Source of the DNA: Acetobacteraceae bacterium
GTDB taxonomy: Bacteria; Pseudomonadota; Alphaproteobacteria; Acetobacterales; Acetobacteraceae
Direction: 5' to 3'
Assembly (NCBI GenBank): GCA_947446625.1
Contig: CANFIE010000026.1
Span: 1 to 18,301, forward strand
DNA length: 18,301 bases
In this document: piece by piece, positions 7,993 through 14,894 of the stretch
Layout of the letters: each line of letters starts with the position of its first letter
How positions within the stretch are numbered: position 1 is the stretch's first letter
The notes under the pieces: generated by a model
The model's input: the letters and a program-made list of their open reading frames with translations, nothing else
Told to the model about the DNA's origin: nothing
Databases searched by the model: none
Position numbers and translations under genes: made by a program

Positions 7993-9117
7993 TCAGAATT
8001 GCGGCGGCAGGTCGTTCAATGTCCGCGCCTCGGCGGTAATCTCCGGCAGCAGCGCCACCAGCGCCTCGGCCCATGCCCCGGGCACCGAGGTACTCACCTT
8101 GATGAAGCGGTCGCCAAACCGCGCCGTGTGGTAGCTGCCCTGGCGGATCATGATGCCGCGCCGCCGCGCCGCCTCCACCATCGCCTCGGGCCGCACCGCG
8201 CCGGTCTCAATCACCAGGAAGTTGCCGTGGCTGGGCCACACCGGCAGGTGAAAGCCCTGCGCTTCCGCCGCCGTGCGCAGCATCGCCTTGTTGGCGTTGT
8301 CTACGCGCCGCACCTCGCCCATCCACTCGGCCTTCACCGCCAGCCCGGCCATGGCGGCACGCTGTGCCACCACGCTGGCGCCCAGCACGCTGCTGCTGCT
8401 GCCGGCAAACTCCTCCAGCAGCGCCGCCGGCGCCACCAGCGCGCCAATGCGCAGCCCGGCCAGCCCCAGCCATTTGGAAAAGCTCACCGAAACCACCGCA
8501 TGCTCCGGCGCCACCCGCAGCGCCGGGAAATGCCCCTCGGCGAAATCCCTATAGGTACAGTCATGCACCAGCAACGCGCCGCAGCCGCGCGCAATCTCGG
8601 CAAAGGCGGTTATCTCCGCCTCGGTGTACCGGATCCCCAGCGGGTTGTTCGGATCCACGATGTAGATCACCGTCGTCCGCTCATCCACCGCCCGCGCCAG
8701 AGCCTCCGGCGTCAGCCTGTAGCCGCAGGCGGCATCGTAGATCGGTATCTCGATCACCTCGGCCCCGGCCTGGCGCGCAAACAGGCAGGGCCATTTCCAG
8801 GTCGGGTCGGTGGTCACGAAGGTGGTGCCAGGCCGGCAGCGGCTGCGGCACACCATGGCCAGCGCGTTCACCCCGCCTTCCGTCACCATCGCTTCGGCGC
8901 CTGGCACGCCAAGGTCGGCCACAATGCCGGCGCGCAGTGCCTCAAACCCCAGCGGCGGGGCATAGGCATTGAACTCGCCCGCCTCAATCGCCTTGTGCAT
9001 CGCCTCGCGCACCGCCGGGTGCGCCGGAATGTGGTTGGTGTTCTGCCCCATCCACATCAGCCCAGGCGTGGCCGTCAAACTATCGAAATAGCGGTTCCGG
9101 ATCAGCGCGTCAGACAT
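7993..9117 (-). CDS. PLP-dependent aminotransferase, class I/II (fold type I)
   Basis: Cytoplasmic PLP enzyme of 374 aa. Visible landmarks are DPNNPLG with Asn158, HDCTYRDF with Asp186 and Tyr189, and the Schiff-base lysine Lys215 in SFSKWLGLAGLRIG with phosphate-binding Arg223. The C-terminal strand that normally carries the substrate-carboxylate arginine reads RFIKVST here, so Lys340 seems to occupy the arginine position. That may mean an unusual amino donor or a shifted Arg334/Arg337. The ATG touches the SDR stop as TGATG (9115-9119), so it is coupled to the upstream SDR gene. Family members transaminate amino and keto acids. A role in the same pathway as the adjacent amidohydrolase, converting a released amine to a carbonyl, is inferred. 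Confidence 0.9.
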   Translation of the reverse strand: MSDALIRNRYFDSLTATPGLMWMGQNTNHIPAHPAVREAMHKAIEAGEFNAYAPPLGFEALRAGIVADLGVPGAEAMVTEGGVNALAMVCRSRCRPGTTFVTTDPTWKWPCLFARQAGAEVIEIPIYDAACGYRLTPEALARAVDERTTVIYIVDPNNPLGIRYTEAEITAFAEIARGCGALLVHDCTYRDFAEGHFPALRVAPEHAVVSVSFSKWLGLAGLRIGALVAPAALLEEFAGSSSSVLGASVVAQRAAMAGLAVKAEWMGEVRRVDNANKAMLRTAAEAQGFHLPVWPSHGNFLVIETGAVRPEAMVEAARRRGIMIRQGSYHTARFGDRFIKVSTSVPGAWAEALVALLPEITAEARTLNDLPPQF

Positions 9118-9896
9118 CAGATCACCGAGCCCCGCGCCGCGATGCCACCATCAATCGTCACCACCGTGCCGGTGATGTAGCCCGCCAGCGGCGAGGCCAT
9201 GAACGCCACCAGATCCGCCACTTCCTTCACCGTGGCCGGCCGCCCACCGGGATACTTGCTGTACAGCTCGGCCCAGCGCGCCGCATCGCCCAGCATCTCC
9301 GCCGCCTTCACCTTCATGATCTTCAGCATGCGGTCGGTCGCAACCGGCCCGGGGTTGATCCCCACCACGCGCACGCCATCATCCAGGCTGCGCCCGCCAA
9401 TCGCCTTGGTGAAGGACATCAACGCCGCATTGCCGGTGGAGCCGGCAAAGTAGCTCGCATCCCAATTCTCGCCGCTATTGCCGATAACGTTGACGATCAC
9501 GCCATCGCGCCCCTTCATCCGCGGGTAGTACAGCCGCGTCAGCGTGATGTAGCCGAACACCTTCAGGTCAAAGCCGCGCCGTATCGCCTCGTCGGTTACG
9601 CTGCCCAGCGGCCCGGCGGGAATATCGCCGGCATTGTTCACCAGAATATCGATATCCCCGGTCGCCGCCGCCAGCGCTTCCATCGCGGCGGTGGAGCCAA
9701 GGTCGGCCTCATGCACCACCACGCGCACGCCAAACTCACCTTCCAGCCGCGCCTTGGCCTCCCGCAGTGCTTCGCCGTTGCGCGCCGCCAGGTGCAAATG
9801 GCAGCCCTCGGCGGCCAAAACCTCGGCACAGCCAAGGCCAATGCCCTTCGAGGCGCCGGTGATCAGGGCCACTCGGTTGGCCAGATTGAGCTGCAA
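9117..9896 (-). CDS. SDR-family oxidoreductase lacking the canonical catalytic residues (TTG start)
   Basis: Classical-length SDR (259 aa from TTG 9896). The cofactor fold is intact: TGASKGIG (13-20), a basic Arg39 after beta-2 that suggests NADP(H), Asp65, and NNAG (87-90). The usual Asn-Ser-Tyr-Lys tetrad is not found at its expected positions, where Lys112, Gly139, Gly152 and Asn156 stand instead (NVIGNSGENWDASYFAGS region, then TGNAALMSFTKAIGG). Tyr149 is nearby but not in a YxxxK motif. The later VNPGPV-like stretch (VGINPGPVATDRML) is conserved. The TTG start is chosen because GGAG lies 7 nt upstream and the SDR N-terminus begins there. An ATG at 9980 would add 28 non-conserved residues and overlap the regulator gene. 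First gene of the minus operon, behind a perfect inverted repeat. Confidence 0.85.
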   Translation of the reverse strand: MQLNLANRVALITGASKGIGLGCAEVLAAEGCHLHLAARNGEALREAKARLEGEFGVRVVVHEADLGSTAAMEALAAATGDIDILVNNAGDIPAGPLGSVTDEAIRRGFDLKVFGYITLTRLYYPRMKGRDGVIVNVIGNSGENWDASYFAGSTGNAALMSFTKAIGGRSLDDGVRVVGINPGPVATDRMLKIMKVKAAEMLGDAARWAELYSKYPGGRPATVKEVADLVAFMASPLAGYITGTVVTIDGGIAARGSVI

Positions 9897-9903
9897 GGGA
9901 ATG

Positions 9904-9907
9904 CTCC
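9904..9907 (-). promoter_or_regulatory. Shine-Dalgarno deciding the TTG start of the SDR gene
   Basis: GGAG on the minus strand lies 7 nt before TTG 9896. No ATG or GTG in this frame lies closer to the conserved N-terminus. Confidence 0.55.
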
Positions 9908-9918
9908 ACGGGTTCTGA

Positions 9919-9943
9919 TATGCAAATCCAAGCAACTTGCATA
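9919..9943. promoter_or_regulatory. Candidate GntR operator in front of the SDR operon
   Basis: Perfect inverted repeat with arms TATGCAA (9919-9925) and TTGCATA (9937-9943), separated by 11 bp. It sits 23 bp upstream of the SDR start, between that gene and the GntR/FCD regulator gene, and is strikingly AT-rich for this genome. A related site with the same arm spacing lies at 10682-10706. The position over the expected promoter of the SDR operon suggests repression by the neighbouring regulator. This is inference. Confidence 0.6.
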
Positions 9944-9976
9944 CCAAAGCGGTGCTTGAGCCCGCCCCCGGACCTC

Positions 9977-10678
9977 TCACTCAAACGCGGCAATGAAATC
10001 CAGCAGGTTCTCACCCAGCAGCGTCAGATGCGCCCGCATCGCCTTGTGCGCCGCCTCCGGGTCGCGCCCGATGATCGCCGCCATCACCGCCGCATGTTCG
10101 CGCAGCGTGTCCTCAATCCGGCTCGGCATCCGCGTCACCCGGCGCCGATACGCCGCCACCCGGTTGCGCAACCGCCGCGTCTGCTCCGCCAGAAACGCGT
10201 TGCAGGCCGCCTCGTAGATCACCTCATGGAACTCGGTATTGATGTCATAAAAGGCATCCGCGCCATCCCCCGTCGCCGCTTCCAGCCGGGCATGCAGCGC
10301 CTGCAACCTGGCGCATTGCGCAGGCGTGGCCCGCCGAGCCGCCAGCCGGGCGCACAACCCTTCCAGCTCGCCCATCACCTGGAACATTTCTATGAGTGTA
10401 TGCACGCCAATGGCGCGCACCGTGGCGCCAATCCGGCCGCGCAACTCCACCAGGTCGTCCGCCGCCAACAGCCGAAACGCCTCTCGCACCGGGGTGCGCG
10501 AAACGCCGAAGCGCCGGGCAATTTCCTGCTCATCCAGCCGGCTGCCCGGCTCCAGCCGGCCACTGGCAATCTCGGCCTCCAACTGCCGGTGCAGCGTGGC
10601 GGCCAGAGTCTCGCCACCTCGGCCCGGCTGCTCGCCACGCGGCCATTCTGCCTGCTTCTGTGCCCCGGAAGCGCCCAT
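9977..10678 (-). CDS. GntR-family transcriptional regulator with FCD ligand-binding domain
   Basis: DNA-binding regulator of 233 aa. The N-terminal winged helix-turn-helix (~24-90) shows the family pattern ASGRLEPGSRLDEQEIARRF followed by GVSRTPVREAFRLLAADDLV. The C-terminal all-helical FCD domain (~95-230) has the conserved NTEFH (His151), EHAAV (His195) and AHL (His217) positions that bind a metal and a carboxylate-type ligand in this subfamily. It lies between two divergent catabolic/transport gene sets and is the natural candidate to control both. Start choice is uncertain. ATG 10678 has no good Shine-Dalgarno, and in-frame ATGs at 10696, 10705 and 10723 are possible. The candidate operator at 10682-10706 overlaps this start region, which points to autoregulation. 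Confidence 0.92.
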   Translation of the reverse strand: MGASGAQKQAEWPRGEQPGRGGETLAATLHRQLEAEIASGRLEPGSRLDEQEIARRFGVSRTPVREAFRLLAADDLVELRGRIGATVRAIGVHTLIEMFQVMGELEGLCARLAARRATPAQCARLQALHARLEAATGDGADAFYDINTEFHEVIYEAACNAFLAEQTRRLRNRVAAYRRRVTRMPSRIEDTLREHAAVMAAIIGRDPEAAHKAMRAHLTLLGENLLDFIAAFE

Positions 10679-10847
10679 CTGTGTGCAAAGCCCCATCAAC
10701 TGCATGCAAGGCAGCGTCGCCATGCTGCCCGCCTGGGCGCATTCCTGCAATTCCGGGGCCGCTGGCATGCCGGTTGCTTCACCCCATGGCATTCGCTGAA
10801 AGGCCCCGCGCCCCTTGTCCTCCGCCCTTGCCGAAACAGCCGCCGCC
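10679..10847. promoter_or_regulatory. Divergent intergenic region between the GntR regulator and the importer operon
   Basis: The longest stretch without an accepted gene in the window (169 bp). It holds the candidate operator at 10682-10706 and an extended TGCATGCA. On the plus side there is TTGCTT (about 10774-10779) as a weak possible -35 for the importer operon, with no convincing -10. No terminator, small RNA or riboswitch motif was recognised. Confidence 0.4.
10682..10706. promoter_or_regulatory. Second candidate GntR operator (degenerate copy)
   Basis: TGTGCAA (10682-10688), 11 bp, CTGCATG (10700-10706). Arm length and spacing are the same as the perfect repeat at 9919-9943, and 11 of 14 arm positions agree. 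Both sites have two TGCA cores whose starts are 17 bp apart. The site immediately precedes the ATG of the GntR gene at 10678 and lies 142 bp upstream of the importer ATPase ATG, so it could serve autoregulation and control of the divergent operon. It is imperfect as a dyad. Confidence 0.45.
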
Positions 10848-11642
10848 ATGCCCGCCAGCGCCCCGCCGCTGCTGGAGATGAGCGGCATCGGCAAGCGCTT
10901 CGGCGCGGTGCAGGCGGTGCAGAACCTGGCGCTTTCGGTGCAACCCGGTGAGTTCGTCACCCTTGTCGGCCCCAGCGGCTGCGGCAAAAGCACGCTGTTC
11001 AACATGGTCGCCGGGCTGGACGAACCCGACCCCGGCGGCATCCTTCGCTTCAAGGGCCGCGGCTGCCACGCCCGCGAATTGCTCGGCCGCGTCAGCTTCA
11101 TGCCGCAGCGCGATCTGCTGCTGCCCTGGCGCAACGTCATCGACAACGCCATCCTCGCGCAGGAAATCGAAGGCGCCAACAGGCGCGAAGCCCGCGCTCG
11201 CGCCCTGGCCATGCTGCCCGAATTCGGCCTGGCGGGGTTCGAAAAGCAGTACCCGCACCAACTCTCCGGCGGCATGCGCCAGCGCGTCGCCCTCATGCGC
11301 ACCTTTCTGTTTGAGCGTGAGCTGCTGCTGCTCGATGAACCCTTCGGCGCACTGGATGCGCTGACCCGCAGCATGATGCAGCGCTGGCTGCTGGAACTCT
11401 GGCAGCACCATCGCCGCACCATCCTGTTCATCACGCATGATGTCGATGAAGCCATCTTCCTCGGTGACCGCGTGCTGGTGATGACCGCCCGTCCCGGCAG
11501 CGTGAAGCTCTCGCTGCCCGTCAACCTGCCGCGCCCGCGCGACCCCGCCTTGCTCACCTCGCCTGAATTCACTGCGTTGAAGCGCGAAGTGCTCGACGCC
11601 ATCGAGGAGGAAGCGATGAAATCCTTCATGGCCAGCGCATGA
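10848..11642 (+). CDS. ABC importer ATP-binding protein, nitrate/sulfonate/taurine (NitT/TauT) family
   Basis: Cytoplasmic ATPase of 264 aa that powers the importer encoded downstream. Intact motifs are Walker A GPSGCGKST (41-49), Q-loop FMPQRDLLLPW, signature LSGGMRQRVALMR, Walker B LLLLDEPFGALDALTR and H-loop ITHDVDEAI. The LLPWRNV and ARPGSVK stretches are typical of SsuB/TauB/ThiZ-like proteins. ATG 10848 gives a normal N-terminus but has no visible Shine-Dalgarno. TTG 10815 would add 11 residues with only a distant AAAGG. First gene of the importer operon, its stop overlapping the next ATG as ATGA (11639-11642). Confidence 0.94.
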   Translation: MPASAPPLLEMSGIGKRFGAVQAVQNLALSVQPGEFVTLVGPSGCGKSTLFNMVAGLDEPDPGGILRFKGRGCHARELLGRVSFMPQRDLLLPWRNVIDNAILAQEIEGANRREARARALAMLPEFGLAGFEKQYPHQLSGGMRQRVALMRTFLFERELLLLDEPFGALDALTRSMMQRWLLELWQHHRRTILFITHDVDEAIFLGDRVLVMTARPGSVKLSLPVNLPRPRDPALLTSPEFTALKREVLDAIEEEAMKSFMASA

Positions 11643-12379
11643 TCACCCCCGCCGAACAACAGGCCCGCATCTCGCTCGCCGCCTGCTACCGCCTGGTTGC
11701 CCGCATGGGGCTGGACGACCTCATCTACAACCACATCTCGCTGCGTGTGCCGGGTGAGGAAGACGCCTTCCTCATCAACCCCTACGGCCTGATGTTCGAC
11801 GAAATCACCGCATCCTCTCTGGTGAAGATCGACACGGCAGGCCGCAAGCTGGCACCCAGCCCGCATGAGGTGAACGTGGCCGCCTTCGTCATCCACGCCG
11901 CCATCCACAAATCCAGCGCCGATGCCGCCTGCGTCCTGCACACGCATTCCGACGCCAGCACCGCCATTTCCGCGCAGCCTGATGGCCTGTTGCCGCTGAC
12001 GCAATTCGCCATGCGCTTCTACCAGCGCCAGGCCTTTCACGCTTACGAAGGCGTCGCCATCGACCTCGACGAGCAGCAACGCCTAGTGCAGGACCTTGGC
12101 CCGCACAAGGTGATGCTGATGCGCAACCACGGCATTCTCACCACGGGCCGCACCGCTGGTGAAGCCTTCATGCTGCTCTACTATTTCGAACGTGCGGCGA
12201 AGATCCAACTCGCCATGCAGGCCTCCGGCGTGCCCTGCATCACCCCGCCGCATGAAGTCTGCGACCGTGCCGCCCGGCAATTCTGGGAACAGCAGGGCGA
12301 CATCCTCGCCCCTGGTGAACGCGAATGGCCCGGCTTCCTTCGCCAACTCGACCGTGCCGACCCTTCCTACAAAACCTGA
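11639..12379 (+). CDS. Class II aldolase/adducin family protein
   Basis: Cytoplasmic protein of 246 aa with the class II aldolase fold. The N-terminal part has DDLIYNHISLRVPG, INPYGLMFDEITASSLVKID is the typical substrate loop, and the Zn-binding histidines are His101 and His103 (LHTHSD) and His164 (RNHGILTTG), with the same 61-residue separation as in fuculose-phosphate aldolase. Members act as retro-aldolases, decarboxylases or epimerases on small hydroxy or phospho compounds. Many in this subgroup are uncharacterised. It lies between the importer ATPase and its binding protein and overlaps the ATPase gene by 4 bp, so it is made with the transporter and probably acts on the imported compound or its breakdown product. 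The substrate is not deducible. Confidence 0.9.
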   Translation: MITPAEQQARISLAACYRLVARMGLDDLIYNHISLRVPGEEDAFLINPYGLMFDEITASSLVKIDTAGRKLAPSPHEVNVAAFVIHAAIHKSSADAACVLHTHSDASTAISAQPDGLLPLTQFAMRFYQRQAFHAYEGVAIDLDEQQRLVQDLGPHKVMLMRNHGILTTGRTAGEAFMLLYYFERAAKIQLAMQASGVPCITPPHEVCDRAARQFWEQQGDILAPGEREWPGFLRQLDRADPSYKT

Positions 12380-12394
12380 GCAGGAGACCACGAC

Positions 12395-13399
12395 ATGCAA
12401 CGCCGTTCTCTGTTGGCCGGCTTCGGCGCGGCTCTCGCCAGCCCGGCCCTGCACGCGCAAACCCTCACCCGCGCCTCGCTGCGGTTGAAGTGGTTGCCGC
12501 AGGCGCAATTCGCCGGCTTCTACCTCGCCAAGGCCAAGGCCAAGGGCTACTACGCCGCCGAGGGCATCGACCTCACCATCAATCCGGGCGGCCCCAACCT
12601 GCTGACCGAAAACCTGGTGGCAACCGGCGCCGACACATTCGGCCTTTCCGGTGGCACCGACAGTGTTTTCGCCGCGCGAGACAAGGGCCTGCCCATCATC
12701 TGCGTCGGTGTCGCGCATCAGGTCACGCCGTTTTTCTTCGTGACGCGCGCTGATGGCCCGATCAAGACGCTGGCGGATTTCCGTGGCAAGAACCTCACCG
12801 CCTGGTTCACCGGCGCCAATTACGTGCTGCTCGGCATGCTGGCCCAGGCCGGGTTGCGCGCCGGGGACTTCAACCTGCAACCGCAGCAGGTCAGCGTCAC
12901 GCCCTTCATCGAGGGCCAGACCGATGTTGTCACCGCCACCAAGTACAACGAGTTCTACACCCTCGTCTCGCGCATGGGCCGCGACAAGCTGCGCACCTTC
13001 GTCGCCGAGGATTATGGCATCACCTTCCCGCGTGACACGCTGATTGTTGGCGAGGCAATCGCCAAGGAAAAGCCGGAACTGGTGAAGGGCTTCCTGCGCG
13101 CCTCGATGAAGGGTTGGCGCGAGGCCTTGGCTGAACCGAAGCTGGGCGTTGATACCGTGATGGGCATTGCCCCCACGCTGAACCGCGAGCACCAGGAGTT
13201 CATGCTCACCGAGATCGGCAAGCTGATGCTCGCCGGCAAGGCGGCGCGTGAGGGCCTGTTCTGGATCGACCAGGACGCCATCAAATCGGCGCATGATTTC
13301 CTGCTGCGGTACGAGGTCATCAAGCAGCCGATCAACCTGGCCACGGCATATGACCGCAGCTTCCTGGACGCCATTGCCCTGGCGGATCGCCGCGCATGA
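12395..13399 (+). CDS. ABC importer substrate-binding protein, NMT1/THI5-like (SsuA/ThiY family)
   Basis: Periplasmic solute-binding protein of 334 aa. The N-terminus MQRRSLLAGFGAALASPALHA is a signal peptide with a twin-arginine-like RR at 3-4, an Ala/Leu-rich core and probable cleavage after Ala21. The mature part begins with SLRLKWLPQAQFAGFYLAKA and GYYAAEGIDLTINPGG, the pattern of the NMT1/THI5-like group, which includes binding proteins for pyrimidine precursors, sulfonates, nitrate and riboflavin. Other family stretches are FGLSGGTDSVFAARDKGLPI and DFRGKNLTAWFTGANY. A strong AGGAG lies 8 nt before the ATG, consistent with high expression relative to its partners. The ligand cannot be identified. 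The KWLPQAQFAG start is closer to the ThiY-like branch than to SsuA, by my reading. Confidence 0.92.
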   Translation: MQRRSLLAGFGAALASPALHAQTLTRASLRLKWLPQAQFAGFYLAKAKAKGYYAAEGIDLTINPGGPNLLTENLVATGADTFGLSGGTDSVFAARDKGLPIICVGVAHQVTPFFFVTRADGPIKTLADFRGKNLTAWFTGANYVLLGMLAQAGLRAGDFNLQPQQVSVTPFIEGQTDVVTATKYNEFYTLVSRMGRDKLRTFVAEDYGITFPRDTLIVGEAIAKEKPELVKGFLRASMKGWREALAEPKLGVDTVMGIAPTLNREHQEFMLTEIGKLMLAGKAAREGLFWIDQDAIKSAHDFLLRYEVIKQPINLATAYDRSFLDAIALADRRA

Positions 13400-14148
13400 T
13401 GCAACTCCGCGCCTTGCTGCGCGGCGTGGTCGGGCTGCTGCTCGCCGCGCTGTTGTGGGAAGGCGCGGTGCTGGCGCTGCATATCCGGCCGGAATATCTG
13501 CCGCGACTTTCCACCATCCTCGCCGCCATGGCCGCCACGCCCGGCGCCTATTGGGATGGCTTCTTGCGCACCCTGGCGGAAACCCTGCTGGGCTTCGCTG
13601 CCGGTGGCTTCGTCGGCGTGCTCAACGGCGTGATATTCCTGCGGCTGCCGGCGCTGAGGGACATGCTGTTCCCCATCTTCATCGTCTCGCAGACCATTCC
13701 CGTCATCGCCTTTGGTGCGCTGGTGGTGCTGTGGTTCGGTAATACGCTGCTGGCCAAGGCGGTCATCGCCTTCTACCTCACCTTCTTCCCGGTCACGGTG
13801 AACACGCTGCTTGGCCTCAACGCGGTGGACCCTCGCCAGGTGGCCTTGCTGCGCAGCTTCGGCGCTGGCCCCGGCACCATTCTGCGCCGGCTGCAACTCC
13901 CCGCCGCGCTGCCGCAAATCTTCGTGGCGCTGCGCCTGGCCGCCTCGCTCAGCCTGGTCGGTGCCATTGTGGGTGAATGGTTCGGCGACACCATCGGGCT
14001 TGGCGTGCTGCTGCTGCAGGCCATGTACAACGAGAATGTGGTCAGCCTCTGGGCTGCCATTCTCTGCGCTGCCGTGCTCGGCACCGGCTTCTACGCGGTG
14101 GTGGCCTATGCCGAACGCCGCATCGTGTTCTGGGGCGCCGAGCAATGA
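13396..14148 (+). CDS. ABC importer permease 1 (NitT/TauT family)
   Basis: Inner-membrane permease of 250 aa with about six hydrophobic segments. The cytoplasmic coupling loop is recognisable as LLRSFGAGPGTILRRLQLPAALPQI (around residues 152-176), the EAA-type loop that contacts the ATPase. The ATG at 13396 overlaps the binding-protein stop (ATGATG, 13396-13401), and a second ATG at 13399 would remove one residue. Related in sequence to the following permease, so the channel is probably a heterodimer. Confidence 0.92.
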   Translation: MMQLRALLRGVVGLLLAALLWEGAVLALHIRPEYLPRLSTILAAMAATPGAYWDGFLRTLAETLLGFAAGGFVGVLNGVIFLRLPALRDMLFPIFIVSQTIPVIAFGALVVLWFGNTLLAKAVIAFYLTFFPVTVNTLLGLNAVDPRQVALLRSFGAGPGTILRRLQLPAALPQIFVALRLAASLSLVGAIVGEWFGDTIGLGVLLLQAMYNENVVSLWAAILCAAVLGTGFYAVVAYAERRIVFWGAEQ

Positions 14149-14882
14149 GCCGCGCCACCCAGCGCGGCCTGTTGGGCGCGGTGCTGCTGCTTGGTTCATG
14201 GGAAGCACTCGCCCGCGGGCTGGCGCTGCCGGCCTACACACTGCCCGCCATTTCCGACATCATCCTCGCCACCTGGCAGCATCGCAGCCTGCTGGCTAGC
14301 GCCGGTTGGTACACGCTGGCGGAAGCGCTGCTCGGCTACGCCATCGGCTGCACTGCCGGCATCACGCTCGCCACGCTGCTCATCCTGCTGCCGCCGGCGC
14401 GGCGCGTGGTGATGCCCGCCATGCTCGCCATCAACGCGGTGCCGGTGGCGGCGTGGTCGCCGCTGGTGCTGCTGTGGCTGGGCATCGGCATGGCGTCCAA
14501 GGTGGCCATGGTGGCGCTGGCGGTGGGCTTCACCATCTTCCTCAGCGCGCTTGCGGGGTTTGACCGGCAGGACCGTCGCGCCGCCGATTTGTTGCGCAGC
14601 TTCGGCGCCGGCCCCATCGCGCTGCTGTTCCGCCTGCGCCTGCCCGCCGCGCTGCCGCTGATTGCCGCCGGCATGCGCGTAGCCACCGTGCGCAGCCTGA
14701 TTGTCGCCATCGTCACCGAAATGCTCGGCGCCCAGGGTGGCCTTGGCTGGATCATCTACCAGGCGGTGGTGCAGATCGATTTCGTGCAGGTCTGGTCCGC
14801 CATTCTCGTGGCTTCCGTGCTCAGCCTCAGCTTCTTCGGCCTCATCACCTGGCTGGAACAGCGCATCATCTTCTGGCGATAG
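14145..14882 (+). CDS. ABC importer permease 2 (NitT/TauT family)
   Basis: Second inner-membrane permease, 245 aa. It shows the same pattern as permease 1: about six hydrophobic segments, the coupling loop LLRSFGAGPIALLFRLRLPAALPLI, and the C-terminal ending WLEQRIIFWR (permease 1 ends ERRIVFWG). The ATG at 14145 overlaps the preceding stop as ATGA. An earlier in-frame ATG at 13977 lies inside permease 1 and is rejected. Two distinct permease genes occur in several transporters of this family, including thiamine-precursor and sulfonate-type systems. Confidence 0.92.
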   Translation: MSRATQRGLLGAVLLLGSWEALARGLALPAYTLPAISDIILATWQHRSLLASAGWYTLAEALLGYAIGCTAGITLATLLILLPPARRVVMPAMLAINAVPVAAWSPLVLLWLGIGMASKVAMVALAVGFTIFLSALAGFDRQDRRAADLLRSFGAGPIALLFRLRLPAALPLIAAGMRVATVRSLIVAIVTEMLGAQGGLGWIIYQAVVQIDFVQVWSAILVASVLSLSFFGLITWLEQRIIFWR

Positions 14883-14894
14883 GATTGCCCGCGC

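Noticed and set aside
6532..9180. Plus-strand open frame of 882 codons opposite the catabolic operon
   Set aside because: Arg/His/Pro/Gln-rich shadow of three well-supported minus-strand enzymes, with no recognisable motif.
10744..10768. Third copy of the TGCAA-type operator upstream of the importer ATPase
   Set aside because: CCTGCAA is followed by CTGGCAT at similar spacing, but the right arm has an inserted base and the pairing is poor, so chance is a sufficient explanation.
10786..10848. ATG at 10786 as the start of the importer ATPase
   Set aside because: It is out of frame with the ATPase (62 bp upstream of 10848) and opens a frame with no family similarity.
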